DNA of 64,000 nucleotides from Candidatus Kuenenia stuttgartensis. GTDB taxonomy: Bacteria; Pseudomonadota; Alphaproteobacteria; SMXS01. This document shows positions 8,759-17,752 of the stretch, piece by piece. The notes beneath the pieces are model-generated. The model ran no database searches, was not told where the DNA came from, and saw only the letters and a program-made list of their open reading frames with translations. The stretch lies in NCBI GenBank assembly GCA_943329845.2, contig CALQFM020000001.1, forward strand, positions 47,498 to 111,497, read 5' to 3'. The translations under genes were made by a program, and so were the position numbers. The number at the start of each line of letters is the position of its first letter. Position 1 is the first letter of the stretch.

Positions 8759-10083
8759 TGGCCCGCATCCTCGCAGCCCTGTTGCTGGTCTTCGCCTTCG
8801 CCCTACGCGCCGAGGCCGTGGAGATCAAGGAAGTGGTCAGCCCCGGCGGCATCAAGGCCTGGCTGGTCGAGCAGCATTCCATTCCGCTCATCGCCGTCAG
8901 CTACGAGTTCGCGGGCGGCGTCTCGGCCGATCCGCCGGGCAAGGGCGGCCTCGCCTACCTAGCGTCCGGCCTGATGAACGAGGGCGCCGGCGACCTGGAT
9001 GCGCTGGCGTTCCAGAAGGCGCTCGACGAGCGGGCCATCCGCATGAGCTTCGACGCCGACCGCGACCAATTCAGCGGCGCCATGGCGACCCTGACCGAGG
9101 AGAAGGCCGAGGCGTTCCGCCTGCTGGGCCTGGCGCTGAGCCAGCCGCGCTTCGACGCCGACGCGGTCGAGCGGGTGCGCGACCAGGTGCGCTCGATCCA
9201 GCGCTCGGAAGACGACCAGCCGCGCTCCATCGCCGCCAAGGCATGGATGAAGGCCGCGTTCCCCGGCCATCCCTATGCCAGCAACACCACGGGCACGCCG
9301 GAAACCTTGTCCGGCCTGACCGCCGCCGATTTGCACGCCTATGTGAAGGACAACCTGTCCCGCGACCGGCTGATCGTCGGCGTGGTCGGCGACATCACCC
9401 CCGCCGAGCTGGGCCCGCTGCTCGACAAGACCTTCGGCGCGCTGCCGGCCAAGGGTGCGGCGCTGAACGTGCCTGATGTCACGCTGGCGCAGGCCAAGAC
9501 CCAGGTCATCGAGCGCAAGGTGCCGCAGAGCGTCGCCGTGTTCGGCATGCCGGGCATCAAGCGCGACGATCCCGACTGGTACGCCGCCATGGTGGTGAAC
9601 CAGATCTTCGGCAGCGGCGGGTTTTCGTCGCGGCTGATGGAGGAAGTGCGGCGCAAGCGCGGCCTGACCTACGGCGTCTACACCTACCTGCAGCCCTATA
9701 CCCATGCCGGGCTGGTGCTGGGAAGCGTCGCCACCGTCAACGCCCGCATGGGCGAATCGAAGCAGGTGATCGAGTCGGAGATCGCCCGCATGGCCGACAG
9801 CGGCGCCACCGAGGCCGAGCTCGCCGACGCCAAGACCTTCCTGACCGGCTCCTATGCACTCAACTTCGACACCAGCGGCGCCATCGCCGGCCAGCTGGTG
9901 GGAATCCAGCGCTACGGCTTCGACCGGGACTACATCGACAAGCGCAACGCCTACATCGAGGCGGTGACCCTCGCCGATGTGAACCGGGTGGCCAAACGGC
10001 TGCTGGACCCCAGCCGGCTGTTCTGGGTTATCGTGGGCGAGCCGGGGGGACTCGACTCGAAGCCGGAGACCGCGAAACCATGA
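8758..10083 (+). CDS. M16 family peptidase, non-catalytic partner
   Basis: A 441-residue exported M16 homologue with signal peptide MARILAALLLVFAFALRAEA. At the position of the HxxEH zinc motif it has AYLASGLMNEG, so it lacks the metal ligands, while the C-terminal substrate-binding half is conserved (RKRGLTYGVYTY). This matches the usual active/inactive pairing of tandem bacterial M16 genes. It overlaps the preceding gene by 1 base and pgi by 4 bases (ATGA), so translation is coupled across all three. Confidence 0.9.
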   Translation: MARILAALLLVFAFALRAEAVEIKEVVSPGGIKAWLVEQHSIPLIAVSYEFAGGVSADPPGKGGLAYLASGLMNEGAGDLDALAFQKALDERAIRMSFDADRDQFSGAMATLTEEKAEAFRLLGLALSQPRFDADAVERVRDQVRSIQRSEDDQPRSIAAKAWMKAAFPGHPYASNTTGTPETLSGLTAADLHAYVKDNLSRDRLIVGVVGDITPAELGPLLDKTFGALPAKGAALNVPDVTLAQAKTQVIERKVPQSVAVFGMPGIKRDDPDWYAAMVVNQIFGSGGFSSRLMEEVRRKRGLTYGVYTYLQPYTHAGLVLGSVATVNARMGESKQVIESEIARMADSGATEAELADAKTFLTGSYALNFDTSGAIAGQLVGIQRYGFDRDYIDKRNAYIEAVTLADVNRVAKRLLDPSRLFWVIVGEPGGLDSKPETAKP

Positions 10084-11354
10084 TGCCGTTCACCCAGAAT
10101 CTGGATGCCTGTTTCGAGGACGCTGTTTGCGGCGGCATCAGCCGGCCGGCATTCGACAGGGCCATGGGCAAGGCCGCCGCTGGCGTGGCGCGCATCCGCG
10201 CCGCCTACGCCGACCGCACCCTGCCGCTGCTGCGCCTGCCCGAGGACACCGCCGACCTGCTGAGCCTGACTGACATCGCCGGATTGCTGTCGCGCCAGAG
10301 CAGCCATGTGGTGGTGCTGGGCATCGGCGGATCGAGCCTGGGCGGCCAGACCCTGACGACGCTGGCCAAACGCGGCCGCAAGCCGTCGGTCGAGTTCGCC
10401 GACAATCTGGACCCGGTGGCGCTGGGCGAACTGCTGACCGAAATCGATTTCACCGACACCAGCTTCATCGTCGTCTCCAAGTCGGGCGGCACGCCGGAGA
10501 CCCTGGCCCAGTTCCTGATCCTGCTCGACGCCTACCGGTCGCGCGGCATGGAGGAGGAAGTGGGCGCGCGGGTGCTCGCCATCGTCCAGCCGGGCGCCAG
10601 CCCGCTGCGCGACATCGCCGGGCAGTGGTCGATCCCGATCCTCGACCACGACCCGGACGTGGGCGGACGCTTCTCGGTGCTGTCGTGCGTCGGCCTGCTG
10701 CCCGCGGCGATCGCCGGTCTGGATCCGTGGGCGATCCGCTCGGGCGCGGCGGCCGTGCTGCGCGACGTGCTGCGCTCGGAGACCTCCACACCGGCGCTCG
10801 GCGCTGCCGTGATCGGCGCGCTGGCCGAAGAAAAGGGTGTCACCACGCTGGTCATGATGCCCTATGTGGGCAAGCTCGAGCGGGTCGGGCACTGGTACCG
10901 GCAGCTGTTGTCCGAGAGCGTCGGCAAGGACGGCAAGGGGCTGACGCCGCTCGCCGCGCTGGGTCCGGTGGACCAGCATTCCATGCAGCAATTGCTGGTC
11001 GACGGCCCGGACGACAAGCTGGTGACGGTGATCACCGCCGACATCGCCGGCACCGGCCCAACCGTCCCGGCCGACCTGGCGCAGGACAAGGCGCTGTCGT
11101 TCATGGCCGGGCGCACCATCGGCGACATCGTCGCGGCGCAGGGCAAGGCCAGCATGGACGTGCTGATCCGCAAGGGTCACCCGGTGCGCCACATGCATGT
11201 GGCGCGGACCGACGAAAAGACCGTCGGCGGGCTGCTGATGCACTTCATGCTGGAAACCATCATCATCGGGGATATTCTGGGCGTCGATCCGTTCGACCAG
11301 CCCGCCGTCGAGCTGGGCAAGGTCCTCACACGGGAATATCTCCAGGCCACATGA
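10080..11354 (+). CDS. pgi: glucose-6-phosphate isomerase, short form
   Basis: Interconverts glucose-6-phosphate and fructose-6-phosphate in the cytoplasm. SIS-domain features are evident: [15 protein letters not shown] near residue 80, [14 protein letters not shown] near 135, and [10 protein letters not shown] near 300, the last holding the catalytic-region His. At 424 residues it is clearly shorter than the roughly 550-residue enterobacterial enzyme and resembles the compact forms. It overlaps the M16 gene and mutL by 4 bases each (ATGA). Confidence 0.92.
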   Translation: MMPFTQNLDACFEDAVCGGISRPAFDRAMGKAAAGVARIRAAYADRTLPLLRLPEDTADLLSLTDIAGLLSRQSSHVVVLGIGGSSLGGQTLTTLAKRGRKPSVEFADNLDPVALGELLTEIDFTDTSFIVVSKSGGTPETLAQFLILLDAYRSRGMEEEVGARVLAIVQPGASPLRDIAGQWSIPILDHDPDVGGRFSVLSCVGLLPAAIAGLDPWAIRSGAAAVLRDVLRSETSTPALGAAVIGALAEEKGVTTLVMMPYVGKLERVGHWYRQLLSESVGKDGKGLTPLAALGPVDQHSMQQLLVDGPDDKLVTVITADIAGTGPTVPADLAQDKALSFMAGRTIGDIVAAQGKASMDVLIRKGHPVRHMHVARTDEKTVGGLLMHFMLETIIIGDILGVDPFDQPAVELGKVLTREYLQAT

Positions 11355-13159
11355 GCATCCGCCTCCTGCCCGAGACCACCGTCAACCGCATCGCCGCGGG
11401 AGAGGTGGTGGAGCGGCCGGCGAGCGCCATCAAGGAACTGGTCGAGAATTCCATCGACGCCGGCGCGCGCCACGTGGACGTGGTGCTGTCGGGCGGCGGC
11501 ATCGAGTATATCGGCGTAACCGACGACGGCGCCGGCATGGCGCGGACCGACCTGGAGCTGTGCATCGAGCGCCACGCCACGTCGAAGCTGCCCGACGACG
11601 ACCTGCTGCATGTGGCCTTCCTGGGCTTCCGGGGCGAGGCGCTGCCGTCGATCGGCGCGGTGAGCCGGATGACCATTGCCAGCCGCGCCAAGGGTGCGTC
11701 CGAGGCCTGGCAGATCGGCGTCGACGCGGGCAAGCGGATTCCGGCGAAGCCCGCGGCCCTCAACCAGGGCACCAAGGTCGAGATCCGCGACCTGTTCTAC
11801 GCCACGCCCGCGCGGCTGAAGTTCCTCAAGGGCGAGAGAACCGAACTCAACCAGGCGGTGGAGATGATGCGGCGCCTCGCCATGGCCAATCCGGAGGTGG
11901 GCTTCACCCTGACCCACGACAACCGGGTGATGCTGCGCGTGCCGCCTGCGCCCGGCGACCTGTTCGACCAGCGGCTGCTGGCCCGGCTGTCGGCGCTGCT
12001 GGGCGCGGACTTCGCCGAGAACACCATCCCGATCGACGCCGAGCGCCGCAGTTTCCGGCTGAAGGGCTATGCCGGCGTGCCAACCTACAACCGCGGCAAT
12101 GCCCAGCAACAGTATCTTTTCGTCAACGGCCGGGCGGTGCGCGACAAGCTGTTCGTCGGCGCGGTGCGCGGCGCCTACATGGACTATTTGGCCCGCGACC
12201 GGCATCCGGTGCTGGCGCTGTTCCTCGACGCCGATCCCGAGGATGTGGACGTCAACGTTCACCCCGCCAAGGCCGAGGTGCGCTTCAAGGATTCGGGCGT
12301 GGTGCGCGGCCTGATCGTCGGCGCGCTGCGCAACGCGCTCGCCGCCGCCGGCCACCAGGCCTCGACGACGGTGGGCGCCGCCGCGCTGGGCGCGATCCGC
12401 CGCGACAGCCAGCCGTTCCGGCCGAGCGAGGCGTTCGCCGAGTTTCACCGGCCCTTGCCTGGCGGCTTCGGCGAGACGCCGCAGACGGGCTTCGTCTATG
12501 CCGACACGCCGTCGGCACGGATCGAGAGCGCGCCGTCATCCACCGCCGCACCGGTTACCGAGGCTCCGCAGGAGGCGCGCTTTCCGCTGGGCGCGGCGCG
12601 GGGGCAGCTGCACGAGACCTACATCATCTCGCAGACCGAGGACGGCATCGTCATCGTCGACCAGCACGCCGCCCATGAGCGGCTGGTCTATGAGCGGATG
12701 AAGAAGGCGCTGACCGACAAGGGCGTGGCGCGGCAGATGCTGCTGCTGCCCGAGGTGATCGAACTCGACCCGGTCGCCGCCTCCAACCTGGCCGACCGGG
12801 CGCATGAACTGGCCGAGCTCGGCCTGGCGCTGGAGCCGTTCGGTGCGGGCGCCGTCGTCGTCCGCGAGGTGCCGGCGCTGTTGGGAGACTGCGATATCAG
12901 GGGGCTGGTGCGCGACCTGGCCGACGACCTGGCCGAGCTGGACGAGGCGCTGAGCCTGAAGGAGCGGCTGGAGGACGTCTGTTCCACCATGGCCTGCCAC
13001 GGCAGCGTGCGCGCCGGCCGTCGCCTGACGGTGACGGAAATGAACGCGCTGATGCGCGAAATGGAGGCCACGCCCCATTCCGGCCAGTGCAACCACGGCC
13101 GCCCTACCTATGTGGAGCTCAAGCTCAAGGATATCGAGCGGCTATTCGGGCGGCGGTGA
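11351..13159 (+). CDS. mutL: DNA mismatch repair protein MutL
   Basis: A 602-residue GHKL ATPase that couples MutS recognition to downstream repair. N-terminal motifs are clear: [11 protein letters not shown] (ATP/Mg-binding Glu and Asn), DDGAGM, and [14 protein letters not shown]. The C-terminal dimerisation domain (residues about 410-602) includes [20 protein letters not shown] and [11 protein letters not shown]. The ATG overlaps the pgi stop. mutS is not in the window. Confidence 0.97.
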   Translation: MSIRLLPETTVNRIAAGEVVERPASAIKELVENSIDAGARHVDVVLSGGGIEYIGVTDDGAGMARTDLELCIERHATSKLPDDDLLHVAFLGFRGEALPSIGAVSRMTIASRAKGASEAWQIGVDAGKRIPAKPAALNQGTKVEIRDLFYATPARLKFLKGERTELNQAVEMMRRLAMANPEVGFTLTHDNRVMLRVPPAPGDLFDQRLLARLSALLGADFAENTIPIDAERRSFRLKGYAGVPTYNRGNAQQQYLFVNGRAVRDKLFVGAVRGAYMDYLARDRHPVLALFLDADPEDVDVNVHPAKAEVRFKDSGVVRGLIVGALRNALAAAGHQASTTVGAAALGAIRRDSQPFRPSEAFAEFHRPLPGGFGETPQTGFVYADTPSARIESAPSSTAAPVTEAPQEARFPLGAARGQLHETYIISQTEDGIVIVDQHAAHERLVYERMKKALTDKGVARQMLLLPEVIELDPVAASNLADRAHELAELGLALEPFGAGAVVVREVPALLGDCDIRGLVRDLADDLAELDEALSLKERLEDVCSTMACHGSVRAGRRLTVTEMNALMREMEATPHSGQCNHGRPTYVELKLKDIERLFGRR

Positions 13160-13360
13160 CTTTCGTCGTCGCGCCGTCTTCGTCGATTTGGAAATATCCA
13201 TGGTCCTGATCAGCGTATCCGCCTCGATCGCCGCGAGCCGCAGATACATGGCGACGCTATCGGCGCCCGCCAGATCGGCGTCCTTCTCGAGGTAGCGGAT
13301 CGTCTCATAGATTGCCCGGAGCGATTCACGCCCTGTCATTGCCCGGCCTTGTGCGTTCAA
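13142..13360 (-). CDS. small hypothetical protein
   Basis: A 72-residue ORF, convergent with mutL and overlapping its last 18 bases. It is a helical, charged protein ([40 protein letters not shown]) with a basic Lys/Arg/Ser/Pro tail. A second Met at 13339 (MTGRESLRA) may be the true start. The helix pattern looks protein-like and the pattern is not a shadow of mutL, but no family is recognised. Confidence 0.5.
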   Translation of the reverse strand: MNAQGRAMTGRESLRAIYETIRYLEKDADLAGADSVAMYLRLAAIEADTLIRTMDISKSTKTARRRKSPPPE

Positions 13361-13430
13361 AATGGTTGCCCAATCAATATGAGGGCCAGCCTACTTCAAG
13401 TTCCGGCAACCAACAACGCCGGGGCGCGCC

Positions 13431-13982
13431 TCAGGTTACGTATTGGGTACAAAGAATCCGGGTGGCGCCGTAGCGTCGGTCGTCGAGTTCGCGAAACCCT
13501 GGCGGAAATGCGGGGCTTTCATCGCCCGGCAGCTCGATGACCACCATCGCGCCGCCGGCCAGCCAACCGCCGGCCGCCGCCGACGCGAGCGCCGGGACGA
13601 TCAGCGACCTGCCATAGGGCGCGTCGAGGAAGGCGAGGGTCGCGGCCAGGCTCCGGGGCGGCAGCCGGGTCGCGTCTGCACGAACGATATCGCAGAGGCT
13701 TTCCGCCTTGAGCGCCGCCACGTTGGCGCGCACCAGCGCCAGCGACCGGGGGTCGAAGTCGACGAACACGGCCCGCGCCGCGCCGCGCGACAGCGCTTCC
13801 AGCCCGAGCGCGCCGGTGCCGGCGAACAGGTCGAGCACCACGGCGCCGTCCAGCACCGGCGGGTTGCGGTGCGCCAGGATGTTGAACAGGGATTCGCGGA
13901 CCCGGTCGGTGGTCGGCCGCACCCGGTCGTCGGCCGGCGCCGCCAGCCGGTGCCCACGATACCGGCCACCAACGATTCTCAG
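13431..13982 (-). CDS. rsmD: 16S rRNA (guanine(966)-N(2))-methyltransferase (apparent CTG start)
   Basis: RsmD methylates G966 of 16S rRNA in the small subunit using S-adenosylmethionine. Motif I (LDLFAGTGALGLEALSRGA) and the catalytic motif in the form DAPYG (usually DPPY) are present. An ATG/GTG-based call would start at 13922 and lose the conserved N-terminus; extending in frame to a CTG at 13982 restores the family start RIVGGRYRGHRL...RPTTDRVRESLFN. No ATG is available there, and a REP doublet begins about 24 bases upstream. The gene follows rluB, its usual partner. Confidence 0.9.
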   Translation of the reverse strand: MRIVGGRYRGHRLAAPADDRVRPTTDRVRESLFNILAHRNPPVLDGAVVLDLFAGTGALGLEALSRGAARAVFVDFDPRSLALVRANVAALKAESLCDIVRADATRLPPRSLAATLAFLDAPYGRSLIVPALASAAAGGWLAGGAMVVIELPGDESPAFPPGFRELDDRRYGATRILCTQYVT

Positions 13983-14005
13983 GAACAGGCGCCGCTGGCG
14001 CGGCT

Positions 14006-14121
14006 CCCCCTCATCCGGCCGCTACGCGGCCACCTTCTCCCACGAGGGGAGAAGGCCTGGAGGGTAGCCGCCTCGTCAATTCTTCCCCTCTCCCCTTGTG
14101 GGAGAGGGCAGGGTGAGGGGG
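14006..14121. repeat. REP doublet / REPIN-like palindromic element
   Basis: A 116-base element with near-perfect terminal inverted repeats: CCCCCTCATCC at 14006-14016 and GGGTGAGGGGG at 14111-14121 (one mismatch). Inside are three palindromes: GGCCGC-TAC-GCGGCC, CCTTCTCCC-acgag-GGGAGAAGG and CCCTCTCCC-cttgt-GGGAGAGGG. This is the layout of interspersed REP pairs seen in many alphaproteobacterial genomes. It fills the rluB-rsmD gap and could fold into stable hairpins in the mRNA between the two genes. No other copy was seen in the window. Confidence 0.8.
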
Positions 14122-14139
14122 ACGGCGGCAGCACAACCA

Positions 14140-14889
14140 TCACTTCGCTTTGAGCTGGTATGCCGCGCCGAGCTGGGTGCGCAGCACGGGGCGCGTCACC
14201 TCGCGCACCTCGCCGCGCTCCAGCGCGCCGAGCTGGAACGGGCCGTAGGCGACGCGGATCAGCCGGCTGACCTGCAGGCCGGCATGCTCCAGCAGCTTGC
14301 GCACTTCGCGGTTCTTGCCCTCGCGGATGCCGACGGCGATCCAGGTGTTCGACGCCTTGCGGCTTTCCACCTCCACATCTGCGGGCGCGTATTTGATGCC
14401 GTCGACGACGACGCCCTTGCGCAGCTGTTCCAGCCGCTTGTCGTCCGGCTCGCCCCAGGCGCGGGCGCGGTATTTGCGTTTCCAGCCGGTCTTGGGGCTT
14501 TCCAGGTGCCGCGCCAGCTCACCGTCATTGGTCAGCAGCAGCAGCCCTTCCGAATTGATGTCGAGCCGACCGATCGAGATCACCCGCGGCATCTCCTTGG
14601 GCAGGTTCTCGAACACGGTGTTGCGGCCCTTGGGGTCCTTGTGGGTGGTCAGCAGTCCAGGCGGCTTGTGGTAGAGCCACAGCCGCGTCGCCTCGGCCGC
14701 GCCGATCGGCTTGCCGTCGACGGTGATGACCTGTCCCGGCGTGACGTTGAGTGCCGGGCTGTCCAGCTGCTTGCCGTCCACCGCGACCCGCCCGGCCTCG
14801 ATCATGGCCTCGGCCCCGCGCCGCGACGCGACACCCGCCCGCGCCAGCACCTTGGCGATCCGCTCGCCGCTCTTGTTATCGTCCGTCAT
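14140..14889 (-). CDS. rluB: 23S rRNA pseudouridine synthase (RluB/RsuA family)
   Basis: A 249-residue protein with an N-terminal S4 RNA-binding domain (RIAKVLARAGVASRRGAEAMIEAGRVAVDG) and a pseudouridine synthase core with the catalytic motif GRLDINSEGLLLLTNDG (Asp in GRLD). It isomerises a specific uridine in rRNA, most likely U2605 of 23S rRNA as in RluB; an RsuA-type role on 16S cannot be fully excluded. It is upstream of rsmD on the same strand, a frequent alphaproteobacterial pair. Confidence 0.92.
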   Translation of the reverse strand: MTDDNKSGERIAKVLARAGVASRRGAEAMIEAGRVAVDGKQLDSPALNVTPGQVITVDGKPIGAAEATRLWLYHKPPGLLTTHKDPKGRNTVFENLPKEMPRVISIGRLDINSEGLLLLTNDGELARHLESPKTGWKRKYRARAWGEPDDKRLEQLRKGVVVDGIKYAPADVEVESRKASNTWIAVGIREGKNREVRKLLEHAGLQVSRLIRVAYGPFQLGALERGEVREVTRPVLRTQLGAAYQLKAK

Positions 14890-14952
14890 GGGCGCACCAT
14901 AGTGCGGAACGGATGCTTCGCATATGGCGGGTTTATCGTCCGGAGTCCAAGG

Positions 14953-15504
14953 TCATTGTCGGTCACGCTCGGCGCGAATGATGTCCGCGGCCGAAATCGA
15001 CGGGTTGACTTCCGGCCATTGGTTCAACCTCGCACGAAGTCGATCAAGTCTCAGGTCGAGTGTCAGGAAAATGCTGTTGGGATCAGGCCGGTAGTCGCCG
15101 AACGGCGGGCAGTCCACGAAGCCGTGGCTGCGATAGAGCGCGTGGGCCGGGCGGAAGAAGTCCCGGGCACCGGTCTCAAGGTTGAGCCGGGACATGCCGG
15201 CCGCCACCGCCGCCTCGACGATGTGCCGCAGCATGGCCCGGCCCACGCCCCGCCCCCGCATGGCCTGGGCGGTGTGCATGGACTTCACCTCGCCGTGGTC
15301 GGCCGACAGCCGCTTGAGCGCGCCGACGCCCGCCAGCGTCTCGCCGTCCCAGATTGTCCAGAGGGTGATATCGGGCGCGTTTAGCCCGCTCAGGTCGAGC
15401 GCATGGGCGCTGCCGGGCGCCGTCTCCGCCCGTGCGGTGTTCAGATGAATACGCAGCAGATCGATAACCCGCTGATCGCTGAAATCGGCTTGAATGATAT
15501 GCAT
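14953..15504 (-). CDS. GNAT family N-acetyltransferase
   Basis: A 183-residue GNAT with the acetyl-CoA loop AMRGRGVGRAMLRHIV and the C-terminal core YRSHGFVDCPPFGDYRPDPNSIFLTLDL, characteristic of a common short proteobacterial acetyltransferase group. About 35 extra residues (RLDRLRARLNQWPEVNPSISAADIIRAERDRQ region) extend beyond the usual end. Substrate unknown. It probably stands alone. Confidence 0.85.
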   Translation of the reverse strand: MHIIQADFSDQRVIDLLRIHLNTARAETAPGSAHALDLSGLNAPDITLWTIWDGETLAGVGALKRLSADHGEVKSMHTAQAMRGRGVGRAMLRHIVEAAVAAGMSRLNLETGARDFFRPAHALYRSHGFVDCPPFGDYRPDPNSIFLTLDLRLDRLRARLNQWPEVNPSISAADIIRAERDRQ

Positions 15505-15587
15505 CGCTTGTCAGCCCGTCGCTGCCGCTCGACAACGTAGTGCGGGTGGCGGACCGATGAAAGGTCATGCCTGCCGCAGGTTGTGGG

Positions 15588-15791
15588 TCAGTTTGAGTTT
15601 AGGAGTGCTTGGCCAGCCTCGGTCCATTTCGCATATCTGCCCACTGAATCGACTAGCCCGTATTTGAAAAGAAGCTCAACAGCACCCTCGCCAGCGCTCA
15701 TGCACTCATGATCGAGACCTTCGCTATCGGAGATGTACTGCTCGCACATCCAGGCGAGGGCCACGAGTAGCTGCTTCTCGTCCTCTGTCAC
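15588..15791 (-). CDS. small hypothetical protein
   Basis: A 67-residue acidic protein: a helix (EKQLLVALAWMCEQYISDSE) followed by GLDHECMSAGEGAVELLFKYGLVDSV and a short basic end (YAKWTEAGQALLN), which reads like a winged-helix-type or EF-like small domain. Codon pattern and composition look genuine. No family is recognised. It is divergent from tadA. Confidence 0.55.
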   Translation of the reverse strand: MTEDEKQLLVALAWMCEQYISDSEGLDHECMSAGEGAVELLFKYGLVDSVGRYAKWTEAGQALLNSN

Positions 15792-15942
15792 AGCGCCTTC
15801 TCCTGCTTCTTGTAAGGTCCGCGTTTGGCTGGCTTCGCTTCGGCCGCCTCTATCAACGCAACGATATCACCAATCTACCAAGGCCGGTCAGACACCAGCA
15901 GCCCTGCTTGACGGCCTCGCTTGGTTTCACCAAGGTCCGCGC

Positions 15943-16389
15943 ATGCGCAACCCGTTCATGCAGATGGCCCTGGAAGAAGCCGCCGACGCCGCCTCTCGCG
16001 GCGAGGTGCCAGTCGGCGCGGTCCTGGTGAACGCCGACGGCGCGGTGCTGGCGCGGGACGGGAACCGGATCGTCGAATTGCGCGATCCCACCGCCCATGC
16101 GGAGATGATGGTCATCCGCGCGGGGGCGCGGGCGCTCGGCAGCGAGCGGCTGACCGGCTGCGATCTCTACGTCACGCTGGAGCCGTGCCCCATGTGCGCG
16201 CAGGCCATGGCGTTCGCGCGCATTCGCCGGCTGTACTACGGCGCGGCTGACCCCAAGGGCGGCGGCGTCGACCAAGGGCCGCGCATCTTCGCCCAGCCCA
16301 CCTGCCATCACGCGCCCGAGGTTTATGGCGGCATCGGCGAGGGCGAGGCGGCGCGGTTGCTGAAGGACTTCTTCGCCGCGCGCCGCTGA
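15943..16389 (+). CDS. tadA: tRNA-specific adenosine deaminase
   Basis: TadA deaminates the wobble adenosine (A34) of tRNA-Arg(ACG) to inosine. The cytidine-deaminase-fold zinc site is complete: HAE (residues 52-54) within PTAHAEMM, and PCPMC (81-85). Length is 148 residues, typical. The ATG at 15943 begins the family N-terminus (MRNPFMQMALEEA); longer in-frame extension to 15733 is not family-like. Confidence 0.96.
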   Translation: MRNPFMQMALEEAADAASRGEVPVGAVLVNADGAVLARDGNRIVELRDPTAHAEMMVIRAGARALGSERLTGCDLYVTLEPCPMCAQAMAFARIRRLYYGAADPKGGGVDQGPRIFAQPTCHHAPEVYGGIGEGEAARLLKDFFAARR

Positions 16390-16438
16390 GACGTCTAAGC
16401 GATTCCGATTTACGCCAATCCACTCTAAGATTCGCGCC

Positions 16439-17749
16439 ATGGACCTGTCCCGCAGCATCCGCGACCTCGAGGCTTGGCTTGCCCATGCGGTGGACTGGAC
16501 GGTCGCGCATGTGCTGACCCTGACCACGTTGGGCCAACTGCTCGGCATCGCGCTCACCTTCCTGGTCGCCCGGCTGGCCGCCCGGCCGCTGAAGCGATGG
16601 GTCGCGGCCCAGCCGATGCAGGCCTCTGCCGCCGAGCGCACCCGCGGCGTCATGCTGCTGCTGATCACGCCGGCGATCTGGCTGCTGCTGCAGCTGATCC
16701 TGCTGCAGCTCGCCAAGGAACTGCGGCTAGAGCATGTGCCCCTGCGGATCAGCATCAACCTGCTGGCGGCCTGGTTGCTGATCCGGCTGCTCACCGCGCC
16801 GGTGCGCAACCCGGTGATGGCGCGGCTGATCGCGGTCGTCGCCTGGAGCGTCGCCGCCCTCAACATCCTGGGCATCCTGGACCAGACCATGGTGCTGCTG
16901 GAGCACGCGGCGATCCCCATGGGCAAGGGCAAGGTGCTGTCGCTGCGCGCCGTGCTGATCGCGGCGCTGGCGCTGGTGATCTTCGTCTGGATGGCGCTGA
17001 TCGCGTCGCAGTTCGTCGAGCAGCGGCTGACCCGGTCACAGAGCTTCACCCCGTCGGCGCGGCTGCTGCTGACCAAGATCGCCCGCTTCCTGCTGGTCGC
17101 CATCGCCATCGTCGTCGGGCTGGGGTCGGCCGGCCTCGACCTGACCATCTTCGCCTTCTTCGGCGGCGCGCTCGCGGTCGCCATCGGCTTCGGCCTGCAG
17201 CGGGTGACGTCCAACCTGTTCAGCGGCTTCATCCTGCTGATGGACCGGTCGATCAAGCCCGGCGACGTCATCGAGATACAGGGCACCTATGGCTGGATCA
17301 ACAAGCTGGCGACCCGCTACACCTCGGTGATCACCCGCGACGGCACCGAGTACCTGATCCCCAACGAGGACATGATCACCCAGCCGGTGGTCAACTGGTC
17401 CCATTCCAACCGGCTGGTGCGCCAGCACGTACAGGTGCGGGTCAGCTACGACAGCGACATCAACCTGGCGCGCCAGCTGTGCGTCGAGTCCGCTAGGGAG
17501 ACCGAGCGGGTGCTGGAGACTCCGGCGCCGCTGTGCATGCTGCTCGATTTCGGCGACAGCGCGGTGCTGCTGGAGCTGCGCTTCTGGATCGAGGATCCGC
17601 AAAACGGCGTCACCAACGTGCAGAGCGCGGTGCGGCTGAAGATCTGGGACAAGTTCCATGCTTCGGGCATCCGGTTCCCGTTCGCCCAGCACGACGTCCA
17701 CGTGGTCGCCGCACCGGGGCTCAAGGGCCTGTTTCGTGACGAGACCTGA
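16439..17749 (+). CDS. MscS family mechanosensitive ion channel
   Basis: A 436-residue inner-membrane protein with five or so N-terminal hydrophobic helices and the MscS pore and beta domain: GLDLTIFAFFGGALAVAIGFGLQRVTSNLFSGFILLMDRSIKPGDVIEI, then GWINKLATRYTSVITRDGTEYLIPNEDMI. The C-terminal alpha/beta vestibule follows. It should open under membrane tension to release osmolytes. More helices than the minimal MscS place it in the larger YbdG/YjeP-like group. It is 3 bases from the following hydrolase gene. Confidence 0.92.
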   Translation: MDLSRSIRDLEAWLAHAVDWTVAHVLTLTTLGQLLGIALTFLVARLAARPLKRWVAAQPMQASAAERTRGVMLLLITPAIWLLLQLILLQLAKELRLEHVPLRISINLLAAWLLIRLLTAPVRNPVMARLIAVVAWSVAALNILGILDQTMVLLEHAAIPMGKGKVLSLRAVLIAALALVIFVWMALIASQFVEQRLTRSQSFTPSARLLLTKIARFLLVAIAIVVGLGSAGLDLTIFAFFGGALAVAIGFGLQRVTSNLFSGFILLMDRSIKPGDVIEIQGTYGWINKLATRYTSVITRDGTEYLIPNEDMITQPVVNWSHSNRLVRQHVQVRVSYDSDINLARQLCVESARETERVLETPAPLCMLLDFGDSAVLLELRFWIEDPQNGVTNVQSAVRLKIWDKFHASGIRFPFAQHDVHVVAAPGLKGLFRDET

Positions 17750-17752
17750 GCG

